Assembly: GCF_014055005.1 (NCBI RefSeq)
Contig: NZ_CP059570.1
Span: 1,488,001-1,552,000 of the forward strand
DNA length: 64,000 nucleotides
Reading direction: 5' to 3'
Source of the DNA: Neisseria dentiae
GTDB taxonomy: Bacteria > Pseudomonadota > Gammaproteobacteria > Burkholderiales > Neisseriaceae
The notes beneath the pieces are model-generated. The model was not told where the DNA came from, did no database searches, and worked only from the letters and a program-made list of their open reading frames with translations. The position numbers and the translations under genes are program-made. Every line of letters starts with the position of its first letter. Within the stretch, counting starts at the first letter, position 1. Of this stretch, positions 48,513 to 56,211 are shown in pieces.

Positions 48513-49124
48513 TTATCCTTTTTCATGCTTGTCCAACACGGCAGAAAAAACCCAGTCCATCCATTGCTGCTGCGCGGCGGCATCACTGCTGCGCTTCATC
48601 TGACCCTCTGTTAGCGGCAAAATGCCCATGGATGAAAAACGCTGCCCCAGCAGAATCGGCGCCAGTGTCGTCAAAATCAGGAACTTGCGCCTGAGGTGAT
48701 AATCCGCCTCCGTGCCTTCCGGCAGGCTCTGGCGCAGCAGAAATTCAATGCGATCAAAATAGCCTTGCAGCATCAATTTCACATGAGCGCGCACCACATC
48801 CACCTGCTCTGCGCAGTCATCCATCATGCGCAAAAACCAGGGCAAATCTGCGCGCAAACTTGCGGCGAATGCCAGCATGAACTGCCTTAAGGCCTCATCG
48901 GGTGGCGTGGCCGCATCAGCCTCTTGCCAAAAGACCTGCGCTGACTGGTGCGCTTGCAACAGTGCCAGAAAGAAAACGTCTTTATTGGCGAACAGCTGAT
49001 GGAACAAGCCCGAACTCAAGCCCGCTTCTGCCGCCAGAACGCGGACAGACAGCTTGCGATAACCCATTTGGGGATAAAGGGTTAAACCTGCTTGAATAAA
49101 CTTTTCCTTGGCATGGAAAGACAT
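48513..49124 (-). CDS. TetR-family transcriptional regulator
   Basis: 203 residues from ATG 49124; GTG 49139 would add five residues. N-terminal helix-turn-helix KEKFIQAGLTLYPQMGYRKL, VRVLAAEAGLSSGLFHQLFA, NKDVFF, then an alpha-helical ligand domain (FLRMMDDCAEQVDVVRAHVK). Two 10-bp palindromes GACAGCTGTC lie just upstream and are probable operators. It precedes the membrane protein gene with almost no gap, so both form an autoregulated operon. Confidence 0.9.
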   Translation of the reverse strand: MSFHAKEKFIQAGLTLYPQMGYRKLSVRVLAAEAGLSSGLFHQLFANKDVFFLALLQAHQSAQVFWQEADAATPPDEALRQFMLAFAASLRADLPWFLRMMDDCAEQVDVVRAHVKLMLQGYFDRIEFLLRQSLPEGTEADYHLRRKFLILTTLAPILLGQRFSSMGILPLTEGQMKRSSDAAAQQQWMDWVFSAVLDKHEKG

Positions 49125-49144
49125 TTCCAAAGCACTCACAAAAG

Positions 49145-49190
49145 ACTGGACAGCTGTCTAGTCTACAAGATGCCTAGACAGCTGTCCAGT
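49145..49190. promoter_or_regulatory. Tandem palindromic operator of the tetR operon
   Basis: ACTGGACAGCTGTCTAG (49145-49161) and its exact complement CTAGACAGCTGTCCAGT (49174-49190), each centred on the palindrome GACAGCTGTC, separated by 12 bases. Located 21-66 bases upstream of the tetR ATG. Confidence 0.8.
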
Positions 49191-49608
49191 CCGGGACGGC
49201 CGCCTTGGCGATGCGTTGCAACGGCTCCCGCAGCGTGCCTGTGCGCACATCAGGCCGCTGCGCGCTTCTTGCGTCTGGCGGCAGCCGCCCATGCCCGCTG
49301 GGCACCATCAACGCCGCCAACCTGCGCCAAGCCCATGCGCTGCTGGAAAGCGGGCAAACCATCGGAAAAATCACCTTGTCGGGCTTTTGAAGGCGACCTG
49401 AAACACAACCGCCCGAATGATGCCGGGTGGTTGTTGCATTAATCAGGAAAATATGGGTATTTTTTCTCAATACAAAGCTCTTATGATGGTAAAAATTCCC
49501 GCCATAGGCGCCTAATTGTGAGAAATTTTGTCACCATGATATTGTTGCACTGCAATACAACAGGCGCCTGACAAAAAAGCCACCTGAAAGTTTTCAGGTA
49601 GCCTGTAT
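49191..49608. repeat. Intergenic region with duplicated 3' end of the quinone oxidoreductase gene
   Basis: Positions 49297-49442 repeat, with about ten differences, positions 46425-46571. They cover the last 31 codons (LGTINAANLRQAHALLESGQ, TIGKITLSGF, stop) and the terminator. The 106 bases before it have no clear origin. Positions 49456-49480 repeat 47363-47385. At 49580-49604 a hairpin formed by ACCTGAAA and TTTCAGGT carries the uptake variant AGGCTACCTGAA (complement, 49593-49604) and serves as terminator for the next minus-strand gene. Confidence 0.75.
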
Positions 49609-50070
49609 TTACTCCGCGGCAAAGAGGATATCCACCGCGCCTTTGCCGACGGCTTGTTTCAAACCTTCAATATCGCGGATTTTTCCCAAGCGGGTGTAGC
49701 TGTAGGCGGAATCAAAGCTTTCATAAAACACCACAATGGTATCGCCCTGCCACAGCATCACGTCGCCCGCTTCGATACGGCCGGGGCGGCTGTCGTTGCG
49801 CGGCAGGCTGCGCGGCAGCGGCGCGTGTTTTTCGTTGCCGAGGTGGTCTTGCAGGGTCAGCGTTAAGGGCAGCAGGCGGCGCAGCTCTTGCGCGGCGGCG
49901 GTATCGGCCAAATCGGCGGTGAAGCTGCGGTTGTTGATGGTCAGTTGCATAGCGGCTCCTTGGGTTTGTTGGCTGCGTGCGGAAGCGGCAGGCGGTTCGG
50001 CACGGCTGTCGGCGGGTGTGCAGGCGCTGCACAACAGAGCGGCAAGTATCAGCAGGCGGACGGTTTTCAT
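49609..50070 (-). CDS. Cyclophilin-like lipoprotein
   Basis: 153 residues. Lipoprotein signal MKTVRLLILAALLCSACTPA with the lipobox Cys17. The mature part from about residue 40 (MQLTINNRSFTADLADTAAA, QELRRLLPLTLTLQDHLGNE, MLWQGDTIVVFYESFDSAYS, YTRLGKI) matches the small cyclophilin-like fold family (Cyclophil_like). Family members lack prolyl isomerase residues and their role is unclear. A degraded copy of its C-terminal half is at 35054-35268. It is the last gene of a three-gene minus-strand cluster. Confidence 0.85.
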   Translation of the reverse strand: MKTVRLLILAALLCSACTPADSRAEPPAASARSQQTQGAAMQLTINNRSFTADLADTAAAQELRRLLPLTLTLQDHLGNEKHAPLPRSLPRNDSRPGRIEAGDVMLWQGDTIVVFYESFDSAYSYTRLGKIRDIEGLKQAVGKGAVDILFAAE

Positions 50071-50079
50071 GGCGGCTCC

Positions 50080-50634
50080 TTATGCTGTGGCGATGTTTTT
50101 GAGCACGCGGGCAGGAATACCGCCGACGATGCTGTTGGGCGGCACGTCTTTGGCCACCACGGCACCGGCGGCCACGATGCTGTTTTCACCCACGGTCACG
50201 CCGGGCAGAATGGTGGCGCCCGCGCCGATCCAGGCGTTTTTCCGAATCACTACGGGTTTGAGAACCAGCCCGCGCCGCTGTGCAGGGTTTTCAGGATGAT
50301 TAACGCTAAGGATGTTGACGCGCGGGGCGATTAATACGTTGTCTTCCAGCGTGATGCCGCCCAAATCGGTAAACATGGCGCCCGAGTTGATGAACACGTT
50401 TTTACCGATGCGGATATGGCGGCCGAAGTCGCTGTAAAACGGCAGGTTGACGTGCAGGCTGTCGTCAATCTCTGTGCCGGTGATGTCGGCCAACAAGGCG
50501 CGGATTTGTTCCTGCGTTTTGTATGCGCCGGAAAGTTCGGCGATTTTGGGCGCGTTTTCGGCCACGATGCGGTGGATTTCGGCAAACTCGGGCGAATCGG
50601 GCGCGATGATACGGTTGGGCGGAAAGCTTTGCAT
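50080..50634 (-). CDS. Sugar O-acetyltransferase (LacA/Maa type)
   Basis: 184 residues. Maltose-acetyltransferase-type N-terminus (APDSPEFAEIHRIVAENAPK), then the left-handed beta-helix hexapeptide region with VNLPFYSDFGRHIRIGKNVF, the catalytic His in LSVNHPENPAQR, and GAGATILPGVTVGENSIVAA. Acetyl-CoA-dependent transfer to a sugar is likely; the acceptor is not known. It lies between the cyclophilin-like and alpha/beta-hydrolase genes in one transcription direction. Confidence 0.88.
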   Translation of the reverse strand: MQSFPPNRIIAPDSPEFAEIHRIVAENAPKIAELSGAYKTQEQIRALLADITGTEIDDSLHVNLPFYSDFGRHIRIGKNVFINSGAMFTDLGGITLEDNVLIAPRVNILSVNHPENPAQRRGLVLKPVVIRKNAWIGAGATILPGVTVGENSIVAAGAVVAKDVPPNSIVGGIPARVLKNIATA

Positions 50635-50665
50635 GATGTGTCCTTAAGGCCGTCTGAAAGGTGCA

Positions 50666-50698
50666 ATGCCTGTCTGAAAGAGTTTTTCAGACAGGCAT
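50666..50698 (-). terminator. Terminator built from a variant uptake sequence
   Basis: TGCCTGTCTGAA (50667-50678) and its exact complement (50686-50697) form the stem. It lies eight bases after the alpha/beta-hydrolase stop. This variant differs from the AGGCCGTCTGAA used elsewhere in the window; a normal copy stands just beside it at about 50647. Confidence 0.8.
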
Positions 50699-50705
50699 TT
50701 GCCGT

Positions 50706-51800
50706 TTATTTCAAATTCGCTTGGAAAAACTGCTCGAATTTATCAAACGGGATTTTGCCCGCTTGGTTGTCGTACAAATCCACATGGCTAGCATTCGGAA
50801 CAATATACAGCTCTTTGTTTTTACTGCCCAAAGCCTTGAACGCATCTTCGCTGAAGTAGCGCGAATGGGCTTTTTCGCCGTGCACCACCAAGGCAGGGGC
50901 GCGCAGTTCGGCGGCGTATTGCAAAATGGGCATATTAATCATCGACAGCATGCCGGTGGTCGCCCATGAGCCTGCCGGATTGGAGTTTACGGCACGCGGG
51001 TGGAAGCCGCGTTTGGTGGTATAGAAATTGGAATAATCGGCGATAAACTTGGGCGTTTCGGCAGTAATCTGCTCGGCGGTCAGGTTATTGGGCGGCAACA
51101 AATCGGCATAGCCGTTTTTCGCAGCTTTCCAGCGAGCTTCGTTGATTTCCTGCTTCATTTTGTAGCGGGCTTCGGCATCGGTGCTGTCGTTATAGCCTTT
51201 GGCGGCCACGCGGGTGATGTCGTACATGGTGCTGGTGGCCACGGCTTTAACGCGGGTATCGCTGATGGCGGCGTTGAGCGCAAATCCGCCCCAGCCGCAA
51301 ATGCCCAGAATACCGATGCGCTCGCGGTTCACTTCGGGCAGCAGGCCAAGATAATCCACGGCAGCGGAAAAATCTTCGGTGTTGATGTCGGGCGACGGCA
51401 TGTTGCGCGGCTGGCCGCCGCTCTCGCCGGTGTAGGAACCGTCAAACGCCAAAGTAACAAAGCCGCGCTCGGCCAGCGTTTGCGCATACAGGCCGCTCGA
51501 TTGCTCTTTTACCGCACCGAAGGGGCCGGAAACGGCAATGGCGGGCAGCTTGCCGCCGGCGCGGTTTTTCGGCAGATACAAATCGCCTACCAGCGTGATG
51601 CCGTAGCGGTTTTTAAATGATACTTTGCGGTGGGTTACCTTGTCGGATTTAGGAAAGATTTTGTCCCACTCGCGCACCATCGAAACGGCGGCGGTCGGGT
51701 CGGCGGTTTGTGCGTAAGTCATGGCGGAAGCTCCGGTTAAGGCCGCGCCCAGCAGCAGCGCGGCGGCAAGGGTTTTTAACGAACGGGGAAAGTGTTTCAT
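50706..51800 (-). CDS. Exported alpha/beta hydrolase (YcjY/dienelactone hydrolase-like)
   Basis: 364 residues. Signal peptide (MKHFPRSLKTLAAALLLGAA, cleavage around ASAMTYAQT). Hydrolase core: YLPKNRAGGKLPAIAVSGPF, the nucleophile elbow LGICGWGGFALNAAISDTRV (Cys in place of the usual Ser), and a C-terminal ASHVDLYD with the catalytic His. Cys nucleophiles occur in dienelactone hydrolases. Periplasmic hydrolysis of an ester or lactone is likely. Divergent from a LysR gene 123 bases away. Confidence 0.85.
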   Translation of the reverse strand: MKHFPRSLKTLAAALLLGAALTGASAMTYAQTADPTAAVSMVREWDKIFPKSDKVTHRKVSFKNRYGITLVGDLYLPKNRAGGKLPAIAVSGPFGAVKEQSSGLYAQTLAERGFVTLAFDGSYTGESGGQPRNMPSPDINTEDFSAAVDYLGLLPEVNRERIGILGICGWGGFALNAAISDTRVKAVATSTMYDITRVAAKGYNDSTDAEARYKMKQEINEARWKAAKNGYADLLPPNNLTAEQITAETPKFIADYSNFYTTKRGFHPRAVNSNPAGSWATTGMLSMINMPILQYAAELRAPALVVHGEKAHSRYFSEDAFKALGSKNKELYIVPNASHVDLYDNQAGKIPFDKFEQFFQANLK

Positions 51801-51923
51801 GATGCGTGTCCTTGTTTGTTTGCAGTACGATGCCGTGCATTCTACTCCCTGCCCCGCCGCTTGATTAGACGGCGCAACTGCATAATACTTATACCCTATT
51901 GTTATGAATAAAACGGAAAACCG

Positions 51924-52808
51924 ATGAATCTGCGCGAAAACTATAATGATTTATACCTATTTATGCTGGTTGCCGACGAGGGCAGCTTTACCAAAGCCGC
52001 CGCACGGCTGGGCATGGCGCAATCGGGTGTGAGCCGCAGCATACGCGGCTTGGAAGAGCGCCTCGGCGTGCAACTGCTTACCCGCACCACGCGCCGCCTC
52101 GCACTCACGCAGGCGGGCGAACAGCTTTACCGCACCGCACAAGAGAGCTTCGCGCATCTCGACAACGGCCTCAACCTACTCGCCCACTACCGCGACACCC
52201 CTTCCGGCACCATGCGCATCAACGCCAGCCTGCACGCCATCGACAAAATCCTGCTGCCCAAGCTCGCCGCTTTCAGACGGCTTTACCCCGACGTGCGGCT
52301 GGAACTGATTAACGAAAGCCGCTTTGTCGACATCATCCAAGAGCGCTTCGACGCCGGCGTGCGGTTGGGCGGCGATGTGGGCGAAGGCATGGTCGCCGTA
52401 CGCATCGGTTTGGAAACCGAAATGGCGGTGGTCGGCACACCCGAGCATTTCCGCCGCTACGGCTTTCCCGCAACCCCGCAGGCGCTCGCCGCCCATCCCT
52501 GCATCGCCTACCAGTTTGCCGACGGCAGCCATTACCAATGGGAATTCCGGCAAAACGGCCACATCGTCAAGCATACGCCGCAAGGACAATGGGCGTTTGC
52601 CGACAGCTATATGGAAACCGCCGCCGCCCGCGCCGGGCTGGGTCTGGCCTATGTACCGCTCGATTTGGTGGAAGACGACCTCGCCCACGGCCGGCTGATC
52701 CGCGTGTTGCAGCCTTACAGCGACCGTATGCCCGCACTGTATCTTTACTATCCCCACCGCAATATCTCGCCCGCCCTCAAAGCGGTGGCGGATGCGCTGA
52801 GGGTGTAA
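51924..52808 (+). CDS. LysR-family transcriptional regulator
   Basis: 294 residues. Winged helix DEGSFTKAAARLGMAQSGVS, RSIRGLEERLGVQLLTRTTR, then the effector domain with INASLHAIDKILLPKLAAFR. It is divergent from the hydrolase/acetyltransferase/cyclophilin-like cluster, which it probably controls. The stop lies 35 bases before the start of the AT-rich 701-aa gene. Confidence 0.93.
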   Translation: MNLRENYNDLYLFMLVADEGSFTKAAARLGMAQSGVSRSIRGLEERLGVQLLTRTTRRLALTQAGEQLYRTAQESFAHLDNGLNLLAHYRDTPSGTMRINASLHAIDKILLPKLAAFRRLYPDVRLELINESRFVDIIQERFDAGVRLGGDVGEGMVAVRIGLETEMAVVGTPEHFRRYGFPATPQALAAHPCIAYQFADGSHYQWEFRQNGHIVKHTPQGQWAFADSYMETAAARAGLGLAYVPLDLVEDDLAHGRLIRVLQPYSDRMPALYLYYPHRNISPALKAVADALRV

Positions 52809-52842
52809 CTGTAGATAAGTCTTGTCTGAAAACGATATAAAA

Positions 52843-54948
52843 ATGAGAAATACTATGCTGAACTATTATGAAAAAAGATATCAGACTTTAGATATCAATC
52901 ATTCGAGTGCTCTATTCCAAATTGTTGAGATTTTGCTTTATCAAAGCACACCTCCAAAGCTCCCTGAAAACACCAATAAATTCCAAATATTTTGGCAATC
53001 CTGCTTTATTGCCGAGCTTACCTCCGTTCATCTGCAGCATGAAAACTACCGTATCGCATTCGCCCAATATCTGCCTTACGGCAACATTTCACGAGAGTTA
53101 TGCGAAAAATTTGCGGATACTTGCACAGAAAGCTTTATTTCAGCAGTAAGAAAGTCGGGAATTATCAGCAATAGCCAATATACCGATTGGGAAACAATTA
53201 CCGAACTGTGCCACACCAGCAAACATGACGTGCTACAGGATTTTATTGCCGTAGCCGAACGCTTGCGCCATGAATACCAGCAACGGTTAAAGATGTATAA
53301 CAGTTTGAAATACAAACTGAATCTTAGCCAATTAACCATTATGTTGTACAGCAGCCTATACACCTACGAATATTTGTTACCCGATCCAGACTCTGGCTCT
53401 CACGGCATTCGTATACCTTACCAAATAGATTCGGCCTGCCCGGTTACAAGCGATAAATTATGGCAGACCTTCGATACCATTATCCACCAAACCTTTCCCA
53501 CCCAAAAAACGGTTACTGAGAAAAGTATTGCCCTGTTATGCCGCAATAAATTAATGCCATTTTTATTGGGTGAAGGTTTAACTCCTTTGTTAATACAAGA
53601 ATACGAGCAATTTAAACAACTAGTTGCTCTACGGGTTGAACTGGATTTATATTTAAACTTCGTATTTTATTCATATAGTTATCAAGAAAATACAGAATAC
53701 TGTCTCAGTAATGGAGAATTACATCTTAATAACCTCGAGAAAGAAAACAGCAATGAATATTTCCATGAAAAATTCAGCATTATTGAAGCTTACTGGCAAT
53801 GGCGAGGAATGTTGGAATGCCAAGAAACACCCTACGTTTACCGTATGGATAGAGGAAAAAATTTTGAAGGAAATCTGATTGCCCTATCTAGCACACAAGC
53901 CGTTATTTCCCGTTTACAAGAGGTATTCGGAATATATGAACATATTTCCAACCAACAACAATTTGATTTGTTTGAAGCAGTTTTATCGCTCATGCTATCA
54001 CAACAGTTTTATTGGCAATATTTTATTCAGCCGTTTACAGTTATGCGCGAACGAGGCATTCCACCGTTTCAAGCACTATTTCTATTGCTGGCAGACGGCA
54101 TGATGACAGGCGAAAACCGTTTACCCATCACCTTTACAGATAAAAAACGTAAAGCAGATCGAATGTCTGACTGGGTTTTATCCGGAAGCAAAACAGCAAA
54201 AAAGAAAAGAGCTGCTGAAATTTTGGACTTTTGGTCACAGGATTTGCGCAAATTATGCAAAGGTTCTTTTCAAGAGCTACCTTATTATCAAATCGACAAC
54301 ATGGTTTTATCACTTCCTCACCGCTTTGCATCACAGAATCTGCATACTGCGGTTATCAACCATTTCCGTAAATTGAACAAAAACCGTGCAACATTAACCC
54401 AAGAAACCAGCAATATGGAACAGCAATTGGGCAACTTATTTCAAAAGCAAGGCTGGCAAGTTTTTACACAGCATAATCCTGAAAACAATTCAGTCGGTGA
54501 AATCGATATAATCGTCATTGCTGATAATCACGTTTTGGTTATTGAATTAAAGTCCAGTTTTATCAAACAAAGCGTGCGCGAAATTTATGAATACAAGTAT
54601 TTTGTATTGAACAAAGCGGCTTACCAACTTTCTCGAAAATGTGCTTATGTACAAAATACTTTATTACCGAAATTGGGTTACACCACCGAAAATATGACCC
54701 TACATTCGTGGATTGTGGATACTACATTAGAATTTGATCATCAATATATTAGTGGCCATCTGAAAATTTCTTTAGAAGAATTACTGATTCACCTTAATCA
54801 GCACACTTGTTTCACAGAATATCTTTTTGAACCTAATCAGATGCCTCCGAGAACGACGATGAAATTTACCAAACTAATTAAAGAAATTGAACAGAATTGT
54901 TTTTGGCAAACTGAGCTACCACGCTTGCTACAGCATATCAATAATTAG
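52843..54948 (+). CDS. Unknown 701-aa protein with C-terminal PD-(D/E)XK nuclease-like domain
   Basis: About 701 residues from ATG 52843 (MRNTMLNYYEKRYQTLDINH); ATG 52855 is an alternative, neither with a strong ribosome site. Residues about 1-520 are long, mostly helical and resemble no family I know, with aromatic-rich segments (LNFVFYSYSYQENTEY, IIEAYWQWRGMLECQE). Near the C-terminus the sequence LFQKQGWQVFTQHNPENNSV, GEIDIIVIADNHVLVIELKS, then SFIKQSVREIYEYKYFVLNK has the spacing of a PD-(D/E)XK active site (Asp in GEID, then Glu and Lys in ELK), as in NERD- or Mrr-like nucleases. The gene is solitary, AT-richer than both neighbours, and free of the usual uptake sequence, all typical of acquired defence genes. 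Function unproven. Confidence 0.75.
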   Translation: MRNTMLNYYEKRYQTLDINHSSALFQIVEILLYQSTPPKLPENTNKFQIFWQSCFIAELTSVHLQHENYRIAFAQYLPYGNISRELCEKFADTCTESFISAVRKSGIISNSQYTDWETITELCHTSKHDVLQDFIAVAERLRHEYQQRLKMYNSLKYKLNLSQLTIMLYSSLYTYEYLLPDPDSGSHGIRIPYQIDSACPVTSDKLWQTFDTIIHQTFPTQKTVTEKSIALLCRNKLMPFLLGEGLTPLLIQEYEQFKQLVALRVELDLYLNFVFYSYSYQENTEYCLSNGELHLNNLEKENSNEYFHEKFSIIEAYWQWRGMLECQETPYVYRMDRGKNFEGNLIALSSTQAVISRLQEVFGIYEHISNQQQFDLFEAVLSLMLSQQFYWQYFIQPFTVMRERGIPPFQALFLLLADGMMTGENRLPITFTDKKRKADRMSDWVLSGSKTAKKKRAAEILDFWSQDLRKLCKGSFQELPYYQIDNMVLSLPHRFASQNLHTAVINHFRKLNKNRATLTQETSNMEQQLGNLFQKQGWQVFTQHNPENNSVGEIDIIVIADNHVLVIELKSSFIKQSVREIYEYKYFVLNKAAYQLSRKCAYVQNTLLPKLGYTTENMTLHSWIVDTTLEFDHQYISGHLKISLEELLIHLNQHTCFTEYLFEPNQMPPRTTMKFTKLIKEIEQNCFWQTELPRLLQHINN

Positions 54949-55081
54949 GATAAGCAGATACAAACTTAATGAATGCCCGCATACTAAATATTTTATCAAT
55001 AAAAACAGCATAGGGATATATTGCTGTGATACATAACAAAAACCTTTCTGAAAGATAGGATGCCTGTCTGAAAATAACCGA

Positions 55082-55125
55082 AAGGCCGTCTGAAAATCCG
55101 CTCCAGTGATTTTTCAGACGGCCTT
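55082..55125. terminator. Uptake-sequence inverted pair between convergent genes
   Basis: AAGGCCGTCTGAAAA and complement around a 14-base loop, 20 bases beyond the hchA-like stop, terminating in both directions. A variant TGCCTGTCTGAA lies just before it at 55061-55072. Confidence 0.8.
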
Positions 55126-55144
55126 CAAATTGTCGGCGCAACGG

Positions 55145-56005
55145 TTACTCGGCTGCCGCTTTCAATAACACATCGGCGGCGAGTATGCCCAGATTATTGG
55201 CGGCCAGCGGGCTGTCGCCGGTAAGCAGTTGGCGGTCATGGCAGACTTGGCCGCTGATGCCTTCGTTTACCACGTTCATGCCCAATTGTTGCAGGCGTTC
55301 GGCTGCCAGCCACGGCAGGCGGCCGGGCATATAGCCGATGTCGATATTGGCGCCTTCGTCGAGCGCGTCGGGGAACACGCACAACTGATAGCCAGCAAAC
55401 GGAAAACTGCCGTGCCGGGCGGTAGCGGCCAATGCGGCGGGGCCGTGGCAAAGGGTGATGATGTAGCGGTTGTTATCCAGCGCCCAATGCAGAATACGCG
55501 CCACTTCGCGGCTTTCGGGAATGGCGTTGAACGCGCCGTGGCCGCCGGGAATCAAAACGGCAAGATAGGGCGAATCGGGAGCGGTGGCCTGCTCGATAAC
55601 ATCGGCCAGCTTCAGCGGCTTTTGCAGCTTGGGCAGGTAGGTTTGGAAAATGCCCTGCACTGCTGAATCTTCCTGCGGCATCGCCCACATTTCGAATTTG
55701 GCGGCATTGCCCGACAGCGTGGCAACGTCGATTTCAAAACCGGCTTCGTGAATGTGCAGCATGGGCAAGAGGGTTTCGACCGGGTGGTTGCCGGTGGAAA
55801 ACAGTTTGCCGTTTTGCATTTGCAGATAACGCTCGTCGGTGGCGATCATCAGCACTTTGTAGCGGCCGCCGGTGTAGGGGCGGTCGAATTTTACGCCGTC
55901 GAAATCGGTTTTCGGCGCAGTGTATTGGCTCAAAGAATATTCCGACGGAAAAAAGGCGTTGTATTCGGCACGGTCGGGTACGGGGGTTTTGCTCAATTCG
56001 CTCAT
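55145..56005 (-). CDS. hchA: Hsp31/HchA-like DJ-1/PfpI-family protein
   Basis: 286 residues from ATG 56005 (MSELSKTPVPDRAEYNAFFP), close to E. coli Hsp31 in length and start. GGRYKVLMIATDERYLQMQN, the Glu-containing NHPVETLLPMLHIHEAGFEI, LIPGGHGAFNAIPESREVAR and YIITLCHGPAALAATARHGS with the catalytic-type Cys. Hsp31 is a chaperone and glyoxalase III/deglycase protecting from methylglyoxal and acid stress. The longer open frame upstream is not coding. Divergent from an AraC gene. Confidence 0.92.
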   Translation of the reverse strand: MSELSKTPVPDRAEYNAFFPSEYSLSQYTAPKTDFDGVKFDRPYTGGRYKVLMIATDERYLQMQNGKLFSTGNHPVETLLPMLHIHEAGFEIDVATLSGNAAKFEMWAMPQEDSAVQGIFQTYLPKLQKPLKLADVIEQATAPDSPYLAVLIPGGHGAFNAIPESREVARILHWALDNNRYIITLCHGPAALAATARHGSFPFAGYQLCVFPDALDEGANIDIGYMPGRLPWLAAERLQQLGMNVVNEGISGQVCHDRQLLTGDSPLAANNLGILAADVLLKAAAE

Positions 56006-56211
56006 GTTGTCTCCGGTTTGAGGGTTGCAATGTCCGGCATTATAAACAATCCGCCATCCTTCACGCTTGCCCGAAACGGTGCGTTTCTTGCCTGAATTGA
56101 CAAATTCCGGCACCGGCACGGCACATGGCGCACGGAAACGGTTAAACTGCCGTTGTTTGCAAACTGCCCGATAAATCATGAACCCCCCCCGAACCTTCTC
56201 TCTCCCCAAGC

